This document shows, in pieces, positions 8,372 through 15,881 of a stretch of 31,289 nt of DNA. The notes under the pieces are model-generated. The model was not told the origin of the DNA, did no database searches, and worked only from the letters and a program-made list of their open reading frames with translations. Made by a program: the position numbers and the translations under genes. Origin of the DNA: Verrucomicrobiota bacterium (lineage in GTDB: Bacteria > Verrucomicrobiota > Verrucomicrobiia > Limisphaerales > JAHEOI01); contig JAHEOI010000165.1 of the NCBI GenBank assembly GCA_018610125.1, forward strand, positions 1-31,289, in the 5' to 3' direction. Within the stretch, counting starts at the first letter, position 1. Each line of letters opens with the position of its first letter.

Positions 8372-8742
8372 TGTTTATCTATTCGCCGTTTCTCCGAAGT
8401 AATTCGTTTGTCGCTTAAATTAAGTGGCACTCTCCCAGCAATTTTTGTACCACGTCAACAGATTCGGTCAAGCCAATTCCAATTCTAAGTCCCGCGCCGA
8501 GCGCTTCCGCATAGCGAAACACAAACAAGACGCAGACCAAAAACGATGACCGCTGCCGCCCGCTCCACATGATCCCAAGCCTCGCCAGGCCAAAACGGAA
8601 CGGCTCGCTTGCCTGGCGGGCAGACCACGCGAGGACCCCTTTGATTCACTCGGAGCGCCGCTCATTGGGAACTCTCGACCTCCTTGTTCGGGGCTATACC
8701 CGCCCTCACTTCAAGCGGGGTCGGCGATTGAAGGGAGGCAGG
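8372..8742. other. 371-base non-coding spacer
   Basis: This spacer lies between dusB and the pseudopilin gene, both on the minus strand. No recognisable protein, tRNA or repeat shared with the rest of the window was found. It holds a perfect 8-base inverted repeat, CGCCAGGC/GCCTGGCG, at 8583-8590 and 8611-8618, and should contain the promoter of the pseudopilin cluster, which I could not pin down. Confidence 0.5.
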
Positions 8743-9861
8743 CTACCAAACCTCCACCGGGCCTTTTGGCACCGGGATATGATCGCGTTTTGCGATCGCG
8801 GGCTGGTCCTCCTCCTCCTTCATAAACGATGGAACCATGCCGGCTTGCCGATACCTGGGACGCAGCTCCCCATCTTCATCCAGGAACTGTTGTCGCCACT
8901 CGAGATAATCATCCAAGGCTGCTTGAAAGTCGTCCCGACTCGAAATATGGACAACTCGTTTGTTGAATCGGCTCGACGGGCCGAAGCGCTTGGCGTACCA
9001 AGGGCCAACCTTACGAAACATCCGGCAACCATGCTCCTCGCCGAACACCTCGATCATCAGATCGAAATGGCGGCGCATGACGCGGATTCGCTCTTCGAAC
9101 CTCGGTTCGGGCAAGAGCTCCCCGGTCTCGAGGAGATGCCGAGTCTGCGAAAAGATCCAAGGATTGTAAAATGCGCCTCGACCGATCCCGACGCCGGCGC
9201 AGCCGGTTGCCTCGATCATTGCCTTCGCCGCTTCCGGCGTGGTGACATCCCCATTGCCAATAACCGGAATCGTTCGGACAGCTTCGACGACGCGTCGAAT
9301 GCCGGCCAGATTCACCGTTCCCGTAAAGCCTTGCTCTCGAGTGCGGCCGTGGACAAAGACCGCTTGCACCCCGACGTCCTCCAGAGCGCGGGCCAAATCC
9401 GGCGCAGTGATGTTCTGCTCGTCCCATCCCAGCCGCATCTTCGCCGTGACCGGGATCCCGACACTGTCGACCATCTTCTTGACCACCGCCGCGGTCTTAT
9501 CAAGTTGGCGCATCATGTCCGAGCCGCCTCCGGTCTTACAGACCTTTCGGACCGGGCACCCCATGTTGACATCCACGGAAGCAACGCCTTGATCTTCCAA
9601 ATAAGCGGCGGCATCCGCCATCTCTTGAGGATCGGCCCCAAACAATTGGACGGCCAGCGGATGATCGTTGGGCGAGCTCTCGATCAGCTTGAGCGCCTTA
9701 GGATTCCGCTCAAGGAGCGATCGGGCATTGACGAGATCGGTCGTCGCGAGATCCAATCCGCCCACCTCCCGAAGGGCCAGGCGAAACGGTAGGTTCGTAT
9801 AGCCTGCCAACGGAGATAGAAACAAATTACTCTTGAGTCTTAGGTTCCCAATCCAAAACAT
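8743..9861 (-). CDS. dusB: tRNA-dihydrouridine synthase B
   Basis: An FMN-dependent enzyme that reduces uridine to dihydrouridine in the tRNA D-loop using NADPH. The 372 residues include PLAGYTNLPFR near the N-terminus (FMN site), VQLFG (residues 71-75), and DVNMGCPVRKV with the catalytic Cys102. AKMRLGWD and VHGRTREQG (TIM-barrel phosphate and tRNA contacts) and VIGNGDV/GVGIGRGA (FMN phosphate) follow. The C-terminal helical domain is followed by an extra tail of about 40 residues rich in charged residues. It is transcribed away from truD, so two tRNA-modification genes sit back to back with a spacer of about 180 bases. Confidence 0.95.
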   Translation of the reverse strand: MFWIGNLRLKSNLFLSPLAGYTNLPFRLALREVGGLDLATTDLVNARSLLERNPKALKLIESSPNDHPLAVQLFGADPQEMADAAAYLEDQGVASVDVNMGCPVRKVCKTGGGSDMMRQLDKTAAVVKKMVDSVGIPVTAKMRLGWDEQNITAPDLARALEDVGVQAVFVHGRTREQGFTGTVNLAGIRRVVEAVRTIPVIGNGDVTTPEAAKAMIEATGCAGVGIGRGAFYNPWIFSQTRHLLETGELLPEPRFEERIRVMRRHFDLMIEVFGEEHGCRMFRKVGPWYAKRFGPSSRFNKRVVHISSRDDFQAALDDYLEWRQQFLDEDGELRPRYRQAGMVPSFMKEEEDQPAIAKRDHIPVPKGPVEVW

Positions 9862-10039
9862 AGCATGATCGGATTTGCCCCTTCGGGCCTCGGCTCGATC
9901 GGATCGATCGCCTCAAGGGGGGGCGGCTCAAAGCCAAGCACTCCATTTGAAATCGATTTTCCCAAGCGCCTTAAGTTGCCATACCTCCTTGCCCGCGGCA
10001 AAGTTAGGCGTCCTGACAGCCCGAACGACATGCGCCGAT

Positions 10040-11182
10040 ATGGTCACTGACTGGTTTAACCACGATTTGCGAGTCCGGCACGGGCTCCCCTACACCCCCT
10101 TGCGCTCATTGCAGCTCGGCGGAGATCCGGAAGATTTTCTGGTCGATGAGATGCCGGCGTTTCCGTTTACCGGTAATGGCGAGCACCTCTACCTCAGACT
10201 CGAGAAGCGAAAGAGCTCCTCGGATTTTGTTGCGCGCTCGGTCGCACGCTGTCTCGGTGTCGCTCATAAGGATGTCAGCTACGCGGGTCAAAAGGACACC
10301 CAAGCGATCACCCGGCAATGGTTTTCGGTCTACTGGCCGACTCAAGCCGAGCCGACCCGATTGGACGCGAGATTGGCAACGCAAGAGATCCGGTTGCTCG
10401 ATCAGACGCGGCACACCCACAAACTGAGACCCGGGCAGCACGGGGGAAACCGATTCTCTATGGCGCTTAAATCGGCCGACCCGGTCACCAATCGGATTGT
10501 TGACGCGTTGACCGACAAGCTCGATCACCTGGCAGCCCATGGCGCGCCCAATTATTTCGGGCCACAGCGATTTGGCAGAACCGGCAGTAACGCCGAGCTG
10601 GGACGGCTTTTACTCGACCGGAATCCGGCGGGTTTCCTGGATGCCTTTAATGTCACCGCAGAACGCCCGGTCGCGCGCGTCGAAGATGTGCCCTTTGTTC
10701 TTCGTCGTCTATTCGTCACCGCCTACCAAAGTCATCTCTTTAACACTTACTTGGCCGAGCGAGCCGATCGCTTCAACCAAAGGATTCCGGGCGATTTACT
10801 TCTCAAGGGCCACCGCTCATTCCATGATGACGGCTCGCCGGAGCTGGCGAACCGTCTCAGCCAAGAAGAGCTTTTCATTTCCGGGCCGATCTTCGGCCCC
10901 AAAATGCGCCAGGCACGCGACGAGGCCGGCGAGCTCGAAGCGAGAATCCTCAAGCAGCAATCGATCGGTATCGAGGCATTCCGCCACAACCGGCTGTTTC
11001 CTCGTGCTCAAGGAGCCCGGCGGCCCTTGTGGTTTTTTCCCAAAGATGTCAAAATCGCGCCGGAGGACGGGCAGATCCGGCTCGACGTGACACTGCCGGG
11101 CGGCAGCTTCGCGACGGTCTTGCTCGGGCTCTTGACGGACCATTATGGAGCAGTATCACAGACTCTTACGGCAGGTGCTTGA
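10040..11182 (+). CDS. truD: tRNA pseudouridine(13) synthase TruD
   Basis: TruD makes pseudouridine 13 in tRNA(Glu). The frame is open back to 9875, but the first 55 codons do not resemble the family; the ATG at 10040 places the conserved NPEDF-like segment (GGDPEDFLVDE) about 30 residues in, as in known TruD, and gives 380 residues. The catalytic Asp is Asp86 in SYAGQKDTQA. NYFGPQRFGRTGSN is the conserved central motif, and the inserted TRUD domain follows. The gene ends inside thyA: the thyA ATG lies 38 bases before the truD stop, which suggests translational coupling. Confidence 0.93.
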   Translation: MVTDWFNHDLRVRHGLPYTPLRSLQLGGDPEDFLVDEMPAFPFTGNGEHLYLRLEKRKSSSDFVARSVARCLGVAHKDVSYAGQKDTQAITRQWFSVYWPTQAEPTRLDARLATQEIRLLDQTRHTHKLRPGQHGGNRFSMALKSADPVTNRIVDALTDKLDHLAAHGAPNYFGPQRFGRTGSNAELGRLLLDRNPAGFLDAFNVTAERPVARVEDVPFVLRRLFVTAYQSHLFNTYLAERADRFNQRIPGDLLLKGHRSFHDDGSPELANRLSQEELFISGPIFGPKMRQARDEAGELEARILKQQSIGIEAFRHNRLFPRAQGARRPLWFFPKDVKIAPEDGQIRLDVTLPGGSFATVLLGLLTDHYGAVSQTLTAGA

Positions 11183-11939
11183 AGAGGGAAGGCCGAAACC
11201 GGACCGCACCGGTACCGGCACCTATTCGCTGTTCGGCGCGCAAGAGCGCTTCCCGTTGAGCGACGGATTCCCCTTGGTCACCACCAAGAAGGTGCACCTC
11301 AAATCGATCATTCACGAGCTCCTTTGGTTCCTCTCCGGGGAAACCAACGTCCGCTATCTTAACGAGCATGGCGTTACCATCTGGAACGAGTGGGCGGATG
11401 AAACCGGCGATTTGGGCAGGATTTACGGGGCTCAATGGACCGATTGGCGAGCCCCAAACGGCAGGTCGATCAATCAGATCGCCGAGGTCGTCGAGCAAAT
11501 CCGAAATGCCCCACATAGTCGCCGCCATCTTGTCAATGCTTGGAATGTCGGCGAACTCGATCAAATGAAGCTGCCTCCATGTCACATCCTTTTCCAATTT
11601 TACGTTGAAGACGAGACGTTAAGCTGCCAGCTCTATCAACGGAGCGGCGATTTATTCCTTGGCGTGCCGTTTAACATTGCCTCCTACGCGCTACTGACCA
11701 TGATGGTCGCTCAAGTGTGCGACCTCAAGCCCGGCACCTTCATCCATACCTTTGGCGACCTCCACCTCTACAGCAATCATCTTGAGCAGGCCCGACTGCA
11801 GCTCTCTCGCACGCCGCGCCCGCTCCCCACAATGCAGCTCAATCCCGCCAAAAAAGATTTGTTCGCATTCGAATACGAAGACTTTGAGCTGATCGGATAC
11901 GACCCGCATCCGGCCATCAAAGCCCCCATCGCCGTTTGA
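11145..11939 (+). CDS. thyA: thymidylate synthase
   Basis: This enzyme makes dTMP from dUMP using methylene-tetrahydrofolate and releases dihydrofolate. It has 264 residues, the same length as the E. coli enzyme, with the catalytic Cys at the same position (Cys146 in LPPCHILFQFY). Other signatures are RTGTGTYSLFG, the folate and dUMP contacts WFLSGETN and RRHLVNAWN, and QRSGDLFLGVPFNIASYA. The start overlaps truD by 38 bases. The dihydrofolate product is handled by the next gene, 31 bases downstream, which is the common thyA-folA pairing. Confidence 0.98.
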   Translation: MEQYHRLLRQVLEEGRPKPDRTGTGTYSLFGAQERFPLSDGFPLVTTKKVHLKSIIHELLWFLSGETNVRYLNEHGVTIWNEWADETGDLGRIYGAQWTDWRAPNGRSINQIAEVVEQIRNAPHSRRHLVNAWNVGELDQMKLPPCHILFQFYVEDETLSCQLYQRSGDLFLGVPFNIASYALLTMMVAQVCDLKPGTFIHTFGDLHLYSNHLEQARLQLSRTPRPLPTMQLNPAKKDLFAFEYEDFELIGYDPHPAIKAPIAV

Positions 11940-11970
11940 TGGGGATCCCGGCAAACCGATTCAAGGGCCC

Positions 11971-12543
11971 ATGAGCACATCCATCTCAACCTGCGATTGG
12001 TTCCAGGCGATCGCAGCCATGTCGCAAAACAGGGTAATCGGGGCGAACAATCGGATCCCTTGGCACCTTCCGGAGGATCTCCGATGGTTCAAGCGGATGA
12101 CACGTGGTCATGTCATCGTCATGGGCAGAAAGACCTTTGAATCGATCGGCAAGCCGTTGCCACACCGCGAGACAATCGTCATTTCGAGCTCGCTCCAACC
12201 GCGGGCCAACTTACGGGTAAGCCCCACCCTCTCAGCGATCCACCCTGCACACGAATGTGGAAAGGTCTTTCTCTGCGGCGGCGCCAAGATCTACGAGCAG
12301 GGGCTTCCTCTCTGCTCCGATCTGTTTCTTACCCTTGTCAAGAGGAGCGTCCCGGGCGACACATTTTTCCCCCCTTTTGAGCACCTCTTTGACCTGCTCG
12401 AAACCATTGAGGAGACCGAGCAATACACGATCCGACATTATCGCCGGACCGCAGAGCACAGAGCACTTGACCAGCACAGAGCACAGAGCACAGAGCACAG
12501 AGCACAGAGCACAGAGCACAGAGGGCTGAGGGCTGAGGGCTGA
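11971..12543 (+). CDS. folA: dihydrofolate reductase with repeat-encoded C-terminal tail
   Basis: This enzyme reduces dihydrofolate with NADPH and regenerates the cofactor used by ThyA. The core matches the family: IPWHLPEDLRWFK with the catalytic acid Asp36, GRKTFESIGKPLPHRETIVIS, and the glycine pair LCGGAKIY. The last strand (YTIRHYRR) ends at about residue 159, where DHFR proteins normally stop. Residues 161-190 (AEHRALDQ, then HRAQSTE-type units) are encoded by a heptanucleotide tandem repeat, and the stop is supplied by the repeat sequence GGGCTGA. An AAGGG precedes the ATG. The tail is probably a by-product of repeat insertion at the gene's 3' end. Confidence 0.95.
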   Translation: MSTSISTCDWFQAIAAMSQNRVIGANNRIPWHLPEDLRWFKRMTRGHVIVMGRKTFESIGKPLPHRETIVISSSLQPRANLRVSPTLSAIHPAHECGKVFLCGGAKIYEQGLPLCSDLFLTLVKRSVPGDTFFPPFEHLFDLLETIEETEQYTIRHYRRTAEHRALDQHRAQSTEHRAQSTEHRGLRAEG

Positions 12544-12550
12544 GGGCTGA
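12453..12550 (+). repeat. heptanucleotide tandem repeat array (AGAGCAC then GAGGGCT)
   Basis: Two perfect AGAGCAC units (12453-12466) are followed after a short interruption by six more (12478-12519), then by four GAGGGCT units plus GA (12521-12550). The unit is 7 bases, so it is not in phase with codons, and the peptide repeats every 21 bases (7 residues). The array starts inside folA and ends 7 bases after its stop. Confidence 0.95.
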
Positions 12551-12587
12551 CCGGGAAAGGGAAAGGGGGGAGGTTTGGATGAGGGGT

Positions 12588-12650
12588 GCTCTTCTCTCGC
12601 ACATTGTCAGAAACACTGCATCTTTTCTCTCCTAATTTAATGGCAGAGGA
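12588..12650 (+). repeat. dispersed repeat A, copy 2
   Basis: This is the partner of 2071-2133, same orientation, 44 bases after the folA stop and just before the convergent stop of the SirB1-like gene. Confidence 0.75.
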
Positions 12651-12664
12651 CAGGACATTGCGAT

Positions 12665-13540
12665 TCACTTACTGAGGGCAACGATGTAGCGTTGGATCCG
12701 GGCCATCTCTTCCCATTCTTCCCGGCTACCGTAAATGCGGTGGAGATTCGCGCAGATACGTAGCAGGATTCGCTGAGAGCTCACCGGCCCGAGAAAGCTT
12801 TCTTGGTAGCCGTGCCCTGCTTGATTGAGATACCGAATGCAATCCCGTTTGGACAAAAGCCTACCTCGATTAAACGCATCGATGTAAATCTCTTCCCGAT
12901 TCGATTGATACCGGCATACAAAGTGGCCCGGCATTCCAATGCCGGTAATCGGCATCGCCAAGCGGTCGGCTAAAAGTAGGTAAATGGCACAAAGGCTGAT
13001 CGGATTACCGGTCCGTCGATCGATCACTCGGTTCAAGTAGCTATTTTCCGGATCGAAATAATCCTCTTCATTTCCGGCGAACTGTTGCTCTTCGAAAAGG
13101 AACCGGTTGACCGCCTTGAGGATCGCTCGGACGTCCGCCCCGAAATCCACCCGGTCCATCAGCTCATAAACAAAGCTGTCAAGAATCGCTCGGTATCCCT
13201 CCACGCTAACAGAGGGATACTTCGTTTGAGCCAGTAGCCACAGGCCGGATTCCAAATTGAGCTTACTGCCTTGATTCAGGCAAAACGCGAGGAAGTTGTT
13301 ATCGGCGTCCTGGCGCTTAAGGCTTTCGACAATCTCTTGCGACCGACGCCGAAGCACTGGGTCCTTGCTCAGGGCATAGGGAGAGAGCCAAGAAACGGCC
13401 GACTGCCCAAACGAAAGGATTTTCTCCCGAACTTGCCGGTACACCCCGCTATCCTCGTCGGCCAATAGCTTCAATAGCGCCTCCTGCTCACTCTCAGAGG
13501 GTAATGGGTCTTGTCCGGTAGTAGGGACCGAGGTGCTCAT
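12665..13540 (-). CDS. SirB1-like transglutaminase-fold protein
   Basis: A 291-residue protein of the SirB1 / Transglut_core2 family. The segment FDPENSYLNRVIDRRTGNPISLCAIYLLLADRL (residues 162-194) followed by GIGMPGHFVCRY and YIDAFNRG is the family signature. Cys184, His206 and Asp221 sit where a papain/transglutaminase-type triad would be; many SirB1 relatives lack the Cys. The N-terminal 110 residues are helical and look like a HEAT-like or armadillo-like region. The exact function of this family is not established. The gene follows the MFS gene on the same strand across a 141-base gap containing a long hairpin. Confidence 0.85.
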   Translation of the reverse strand: MSTSVPTTGQDPLPSESEQEALLKLLADEDSGVYRQVREKILSFGQSAVSWLSPYALSKDPVLRRRSQEIVESLKRQDADNNFLAFCLNQGSKLNLESGLWLLAQTKYPSVSVEGYRAILDSFVYELMDRVDFGADVRAILKAVNRFLFEEQQFAGNEEDYFDPENSYLNRVIDRRTGNPISLCAIYLLLADRLAMPITGIGMPGHFVCRYQSNREEIYIDAFNRGRLLSKRDCIRYLNQAGHGYQESFLGPVSSQRILLRICANLHRIYGSREEWEEMARIQRYIVALSK

Positions 13541-13580
13541 AAACTATTCAATCCATTGTGTCATGAAGTGGCTCTCCATT

Positions 13581-13595
13581 GCAAACGAAGTTTGC
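13581..13595. other. small perfect hairpin upstream of the SirB1-like gene
   Basis: GCAAAC-GAA-GTTTGC forms a 6-bp stem with a 3-base loop, 41 bases before the SirB1-like start. It may be part of the leader of that gene. Confidence 0.4.
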
Positions 13596-13614
13596 GACGG
13601 CCAGAGACGATAGA

Positions 13615-13647
13615 CCAAAAGAATAGGAGCCGGCCCTATTCTTTTGG
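13615..13647 (-). terminator. 13-bp perfect hairpin between MFS and SirB1-like genes
   Basis: CCAAAAGAATAGG (13615-13627) and its exact complement CCTATTCTTTTGG (13635-13647) flank a 7-base loop. It lies 34 bases after the MFS stop in the direction of transcription. No strong T-run follows, so it could be a terminator, an mRNA-stabilising or processing hairpin, or a protein-binding palindrome. Confidence 0.55.
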
Positions 13648-13681
13648 ACCGTTGTCACACATCGCAAGGTGCCGATTCGTG

Positions 13682-14944
13682 CTACGTTGTCGCCTCGCCA
13701 GACTGAGCCGTGCCGGCATCCTCGTCGGTCGCTACGCGATCATGGAATAGGAGGCTGAAGGCAACCATGACCACGGCAGCCATTGCTGTCGGGATCAGCC
13801 AGATCATTTGCCAATTGTGACCCATCTCGCCATTAGCCAAGGTGGTAGCATAGGTTTCGGCGACAAAACCGGCGGCAAGATTGCCGATCAACATACCGGC
13901 TCCGTACGTTACCAGAAAGATAAAGCCTTGCGCAGCCCCACGGATGTCGACCGAGGCCTTCTTATCCACATAGATTTGCCCAACGACAAAGAAAAAGTCG
14001 AAACAGACCCCGTGGAGCACGATTCCCAAGTAAAACATCAGGACGAGGGCTCCTTGACCATCACCGAAAGCGAAGAGAATATATCGGACTGTCCAGGCAA
14101 GCATGCCGATAATGAGCATTCGCTTGACCCCAAGACGCACGAAGAAGAAGGGCATCACCCAGAGGAAAATGATCTCCGATATCTGCCCGAGCGTCATCTT
14201 CGCCGCCACCGCCTCCATCCCCTCGGCGCTCAGGAACCGATGGGTTAACTGAAAATAGAAGGTCAACGGGATCGATATCAGGAACGAGCTGATCACAAAG
14301 ACGGCAAAGGAGCGCTCCTTCATCAACACCAGTGCATCCAGGCCAAGGACTTCCCGAGCCGTGACTTTCTTTCCAGCCGCCTTCGGCGGCGTATGGGGCA
14401 AGAAAAAGCAGAAAATCCCCAACGCAAGCGAAACTCCGCCTGCGATTTGCAGCGGGATACTGGTCGGCTCGATATTGTCCCCCCCAAACCACTTCGGCAT
14501 ACTTAAGACCCAGCCCGCAATGATCCATCCAATCGTGCCGAGCACTCGGATCCGCGGGAATTCCTCGCCGGGCTCGCGCATATTGTGGAAGGAAATCGTA
14601 TTCACTAAAGCCAAGGTCGGCATGTAGCAAAGGGTGTAAAGAAGCAGGATCCAGAAAAATACCCCTGGCGAAGCGACGCGAGAAACAACCAAAAGTAGCA
14701 CCCCACCAATGAGATGGAGAACCGCCAAGACCTTTTCCGTTGGGAAGAATTTGTCGACTACCATCCCCACGAAGAAAGGCGAGATCAATGCGGCAATGGC
14801 GGTCGTGCTGTAGATCGTCCCAATCATCGCCTCACTGAAGCCTATGTTGGAAAGATAGCTTACCAGGGTCACATACCAGGATCCCCAGACATAAAACTGG
14901 AGAAACATCATCACCGACAAAAGAATTCGAACCCGCGATGTCAT
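13682..14944 (-). CDS. MFS transporter, nucleoside:H+ symporter (NupG-like) family
   Basis: A 420-residue, strongly hydrophobic protein with about 12 membrane segments. The N-terminus (LLSVMMFLQFYVWGSWYVTLVSYL) and FHNMREPGEEFPRIRVLGTIGWIIAGW are typical of the nucleoside:proton symporter group related to NupG and XapB. FFFVVGQIYVDKKASVDIRGAAQGF is a late conserved loop. It probably imports nucleosides at the inner membrane. A TTG ten codons upstream (14974) could be an alternative start. The substrate is inferred from family only; nearby thyA/folA are consistent with nucleotide metabolism but prove nothing. Confidence 0.88.
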   Translation of the reverse strand: MTSRVRILLSVMMFLQFYVWGSWYVTLVSYLSNIGFSEAMIGTIYSTTAIAALISPFFVGMVVDKFFPTEKVLAVLHLIGGVLLLVVSRVASPGVFFWILLLYTLCYMPTLALVNTISFHNMREPGEEFPRIRVLGTIGWIIAGWVLSMPKWFGGDNIEPTSIPLQIAGGVSLALGIFCFFLPHTPPKAAGKKVTAREVLGLDALVLMKERSFAVFVISSFLISIPLTFYFQLTHRFLSAEGMEAVAAKMTLGQISEIIFLWVMPFFFVRLGVKRMLIIGMLAWTVRYILFAFGDGQGALVLMFYLGIVLHGVCFDFFFVVGQIYVDKKASVDIRGAAQGFIFLVTYGAGMLIGNLAAGFVAETYATTLANGEMGHNWQMIWLIPTAMAAVVMVAFSLLFHDRVATDEDAGTAQSGEATT

Positions 14945-15333
14945 AGTGTCACTGTTTCCGATATTTGTGCTCAATTACCCTAAGAATGGTGCCGAGCCTA
15001 AAAGGCGATAACCGTGATAGCAAGGAAAAGAAAAGAAAGAAAAGCGGATCACTAAGGACCAAGCTCTGTATTCAGGCGTAGAGCCCAGGCAGCGTATAGA
15101 CCCATCGGCAAATCGATAAAAAGCCACAACAAGGCTGGGAGTCATCCAACATAAGCACGCAAAGGGAGGCTCAGCTCAGACGGTAAGAACATCGTGCAGA
15201 TAGCGGCCGCACCGGCAGGCCCACCGTCGAGGTAAGGGGGTTTGTTCGATCATTTCCAAGTTCATCCGGTGCAAGCCAACGGAAAGCACCTCGTCCTAGC
15301 TTGCCCTTACCCCTTTCACTCTCACTCTCTCCT
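14945..15333. other. 389-base non-coding spacer
   Basis: This spacer lies between the end of the suf operon and the MFS start, both on the minus strand. It contains a purine-rich run (about 15025-15046) and a weak possible terminator for the suf operon near 15110-15140 (AGCC/GGCT followed by T on the minus strand). No gene, tRNA or copy of the window's repeats was seen. Confidence 0.45.
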
Positions 15334-15858
15334 CTACTCCTCCTCTTGTCCCCCCTCCTTGTTCAAAAAGCGGATCTTGCCAGTCGGCTTCGAGGCCTGC
15401 CCCATATTGCCCAGCAGGCTCCCTTCTCCTGAATTCGAGGTGGCAGCGGCTTCGGATCCCTCTGCACCCTCCTTGCTTTCGGGGTCTTTCAATGCCGATT
15501 GTAGCGCGCCCTCCACCAACTGGGCGCAATGGATCTTCATTGGCGGCAGCGGTCCAAGGTCACCGGCCAGTTCGTCACCGCGCATCGAAAGCGCTTCTTC
15601 CGGGGTTTTGCCCTGGATCATCTTGGTTGCCAAGCTCGCAACCGCAATGGCGGTCTCACAACCGAAGGATTGAAAGGTTGCTTGATCGATCACCTTTTTC
15701 CCTCGGCTTTCCTTAAATTTAACCCACATCCGGAGCATCTCACCGCATTCGGCATTCCCCACTGTCCCGACGGAGTCCGCCTCGCTCAATTCGCCCATGT
15801 TCTCCGGATTACGCATCGCTTCTTCGACACGCTTCTGAAATTCTTCATGACTCGCCAT
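15334..15858 (-). CDS. NifU/IscU-type Fe-S scaffold protein with acidic tail
   Basis: A 174-residue protein; residues 1-125 match the NifU N-terminal/IscU scaffold, on which Fe-S clusters are built from sulfur supplied by a cysteine desulfurase. The three cluster cysteines are present: Cys38 (GNAECGEML), Cys67 (SFGCETA) and Cys111 (KIHCAQL). The residue after CG is Glu40 instead of the usual Asp. The last 50 residues (Glu, Gly, Ser and Ala rich) are unlike the family and probably disordered. It is the last gene of the suf operon and is a second U-type protein besides sufU, so it may be the actual scaffold or a cluster carrier. Confidence 0.88.
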   Translation of the reverse strand: MASHEEFQKRVEEAMRNPENMGELSEADSVGTVGNAECGEMLRMWVKFKESRGKKVIDQATFQSFGCETAIAVASLATKMIQGKTPEEALSMRGDELAGDLGPLPPMKIHCAQLVEGALQSALKDPESKEGAEGSEAAATSNSGEGSLLGNMGQASKPTGKIRFLNKEGGQEEE

Positions 15859-15881
15859 AGCGCTCTTTCACCCTTTACCGA

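Noticed and set aside
8468..8665. 65-codon minus-strand ORF in a spacer
   Set aside because: No homology-like pattern, no ribosome-binding site and odd composition rich in Ser, Arg and Gly; not counted as a gene.
8569..9792. 407-codon plus-strand ORF
   Set aside because: It lies fully antisense to dusB, whose motifs are unmistakable; the translation resembles no protein family and is a product of codon bias.
9875..10039. N-terminal extension of truD
   Set aside because: The 55 extra residues do not look like TruD, and the family N-terminus starts at the ATG at 10040.
12453..12550. CRISPR array
   Set aside because: Units are contiguous heptamers with no spacers and no cas genes nearby.
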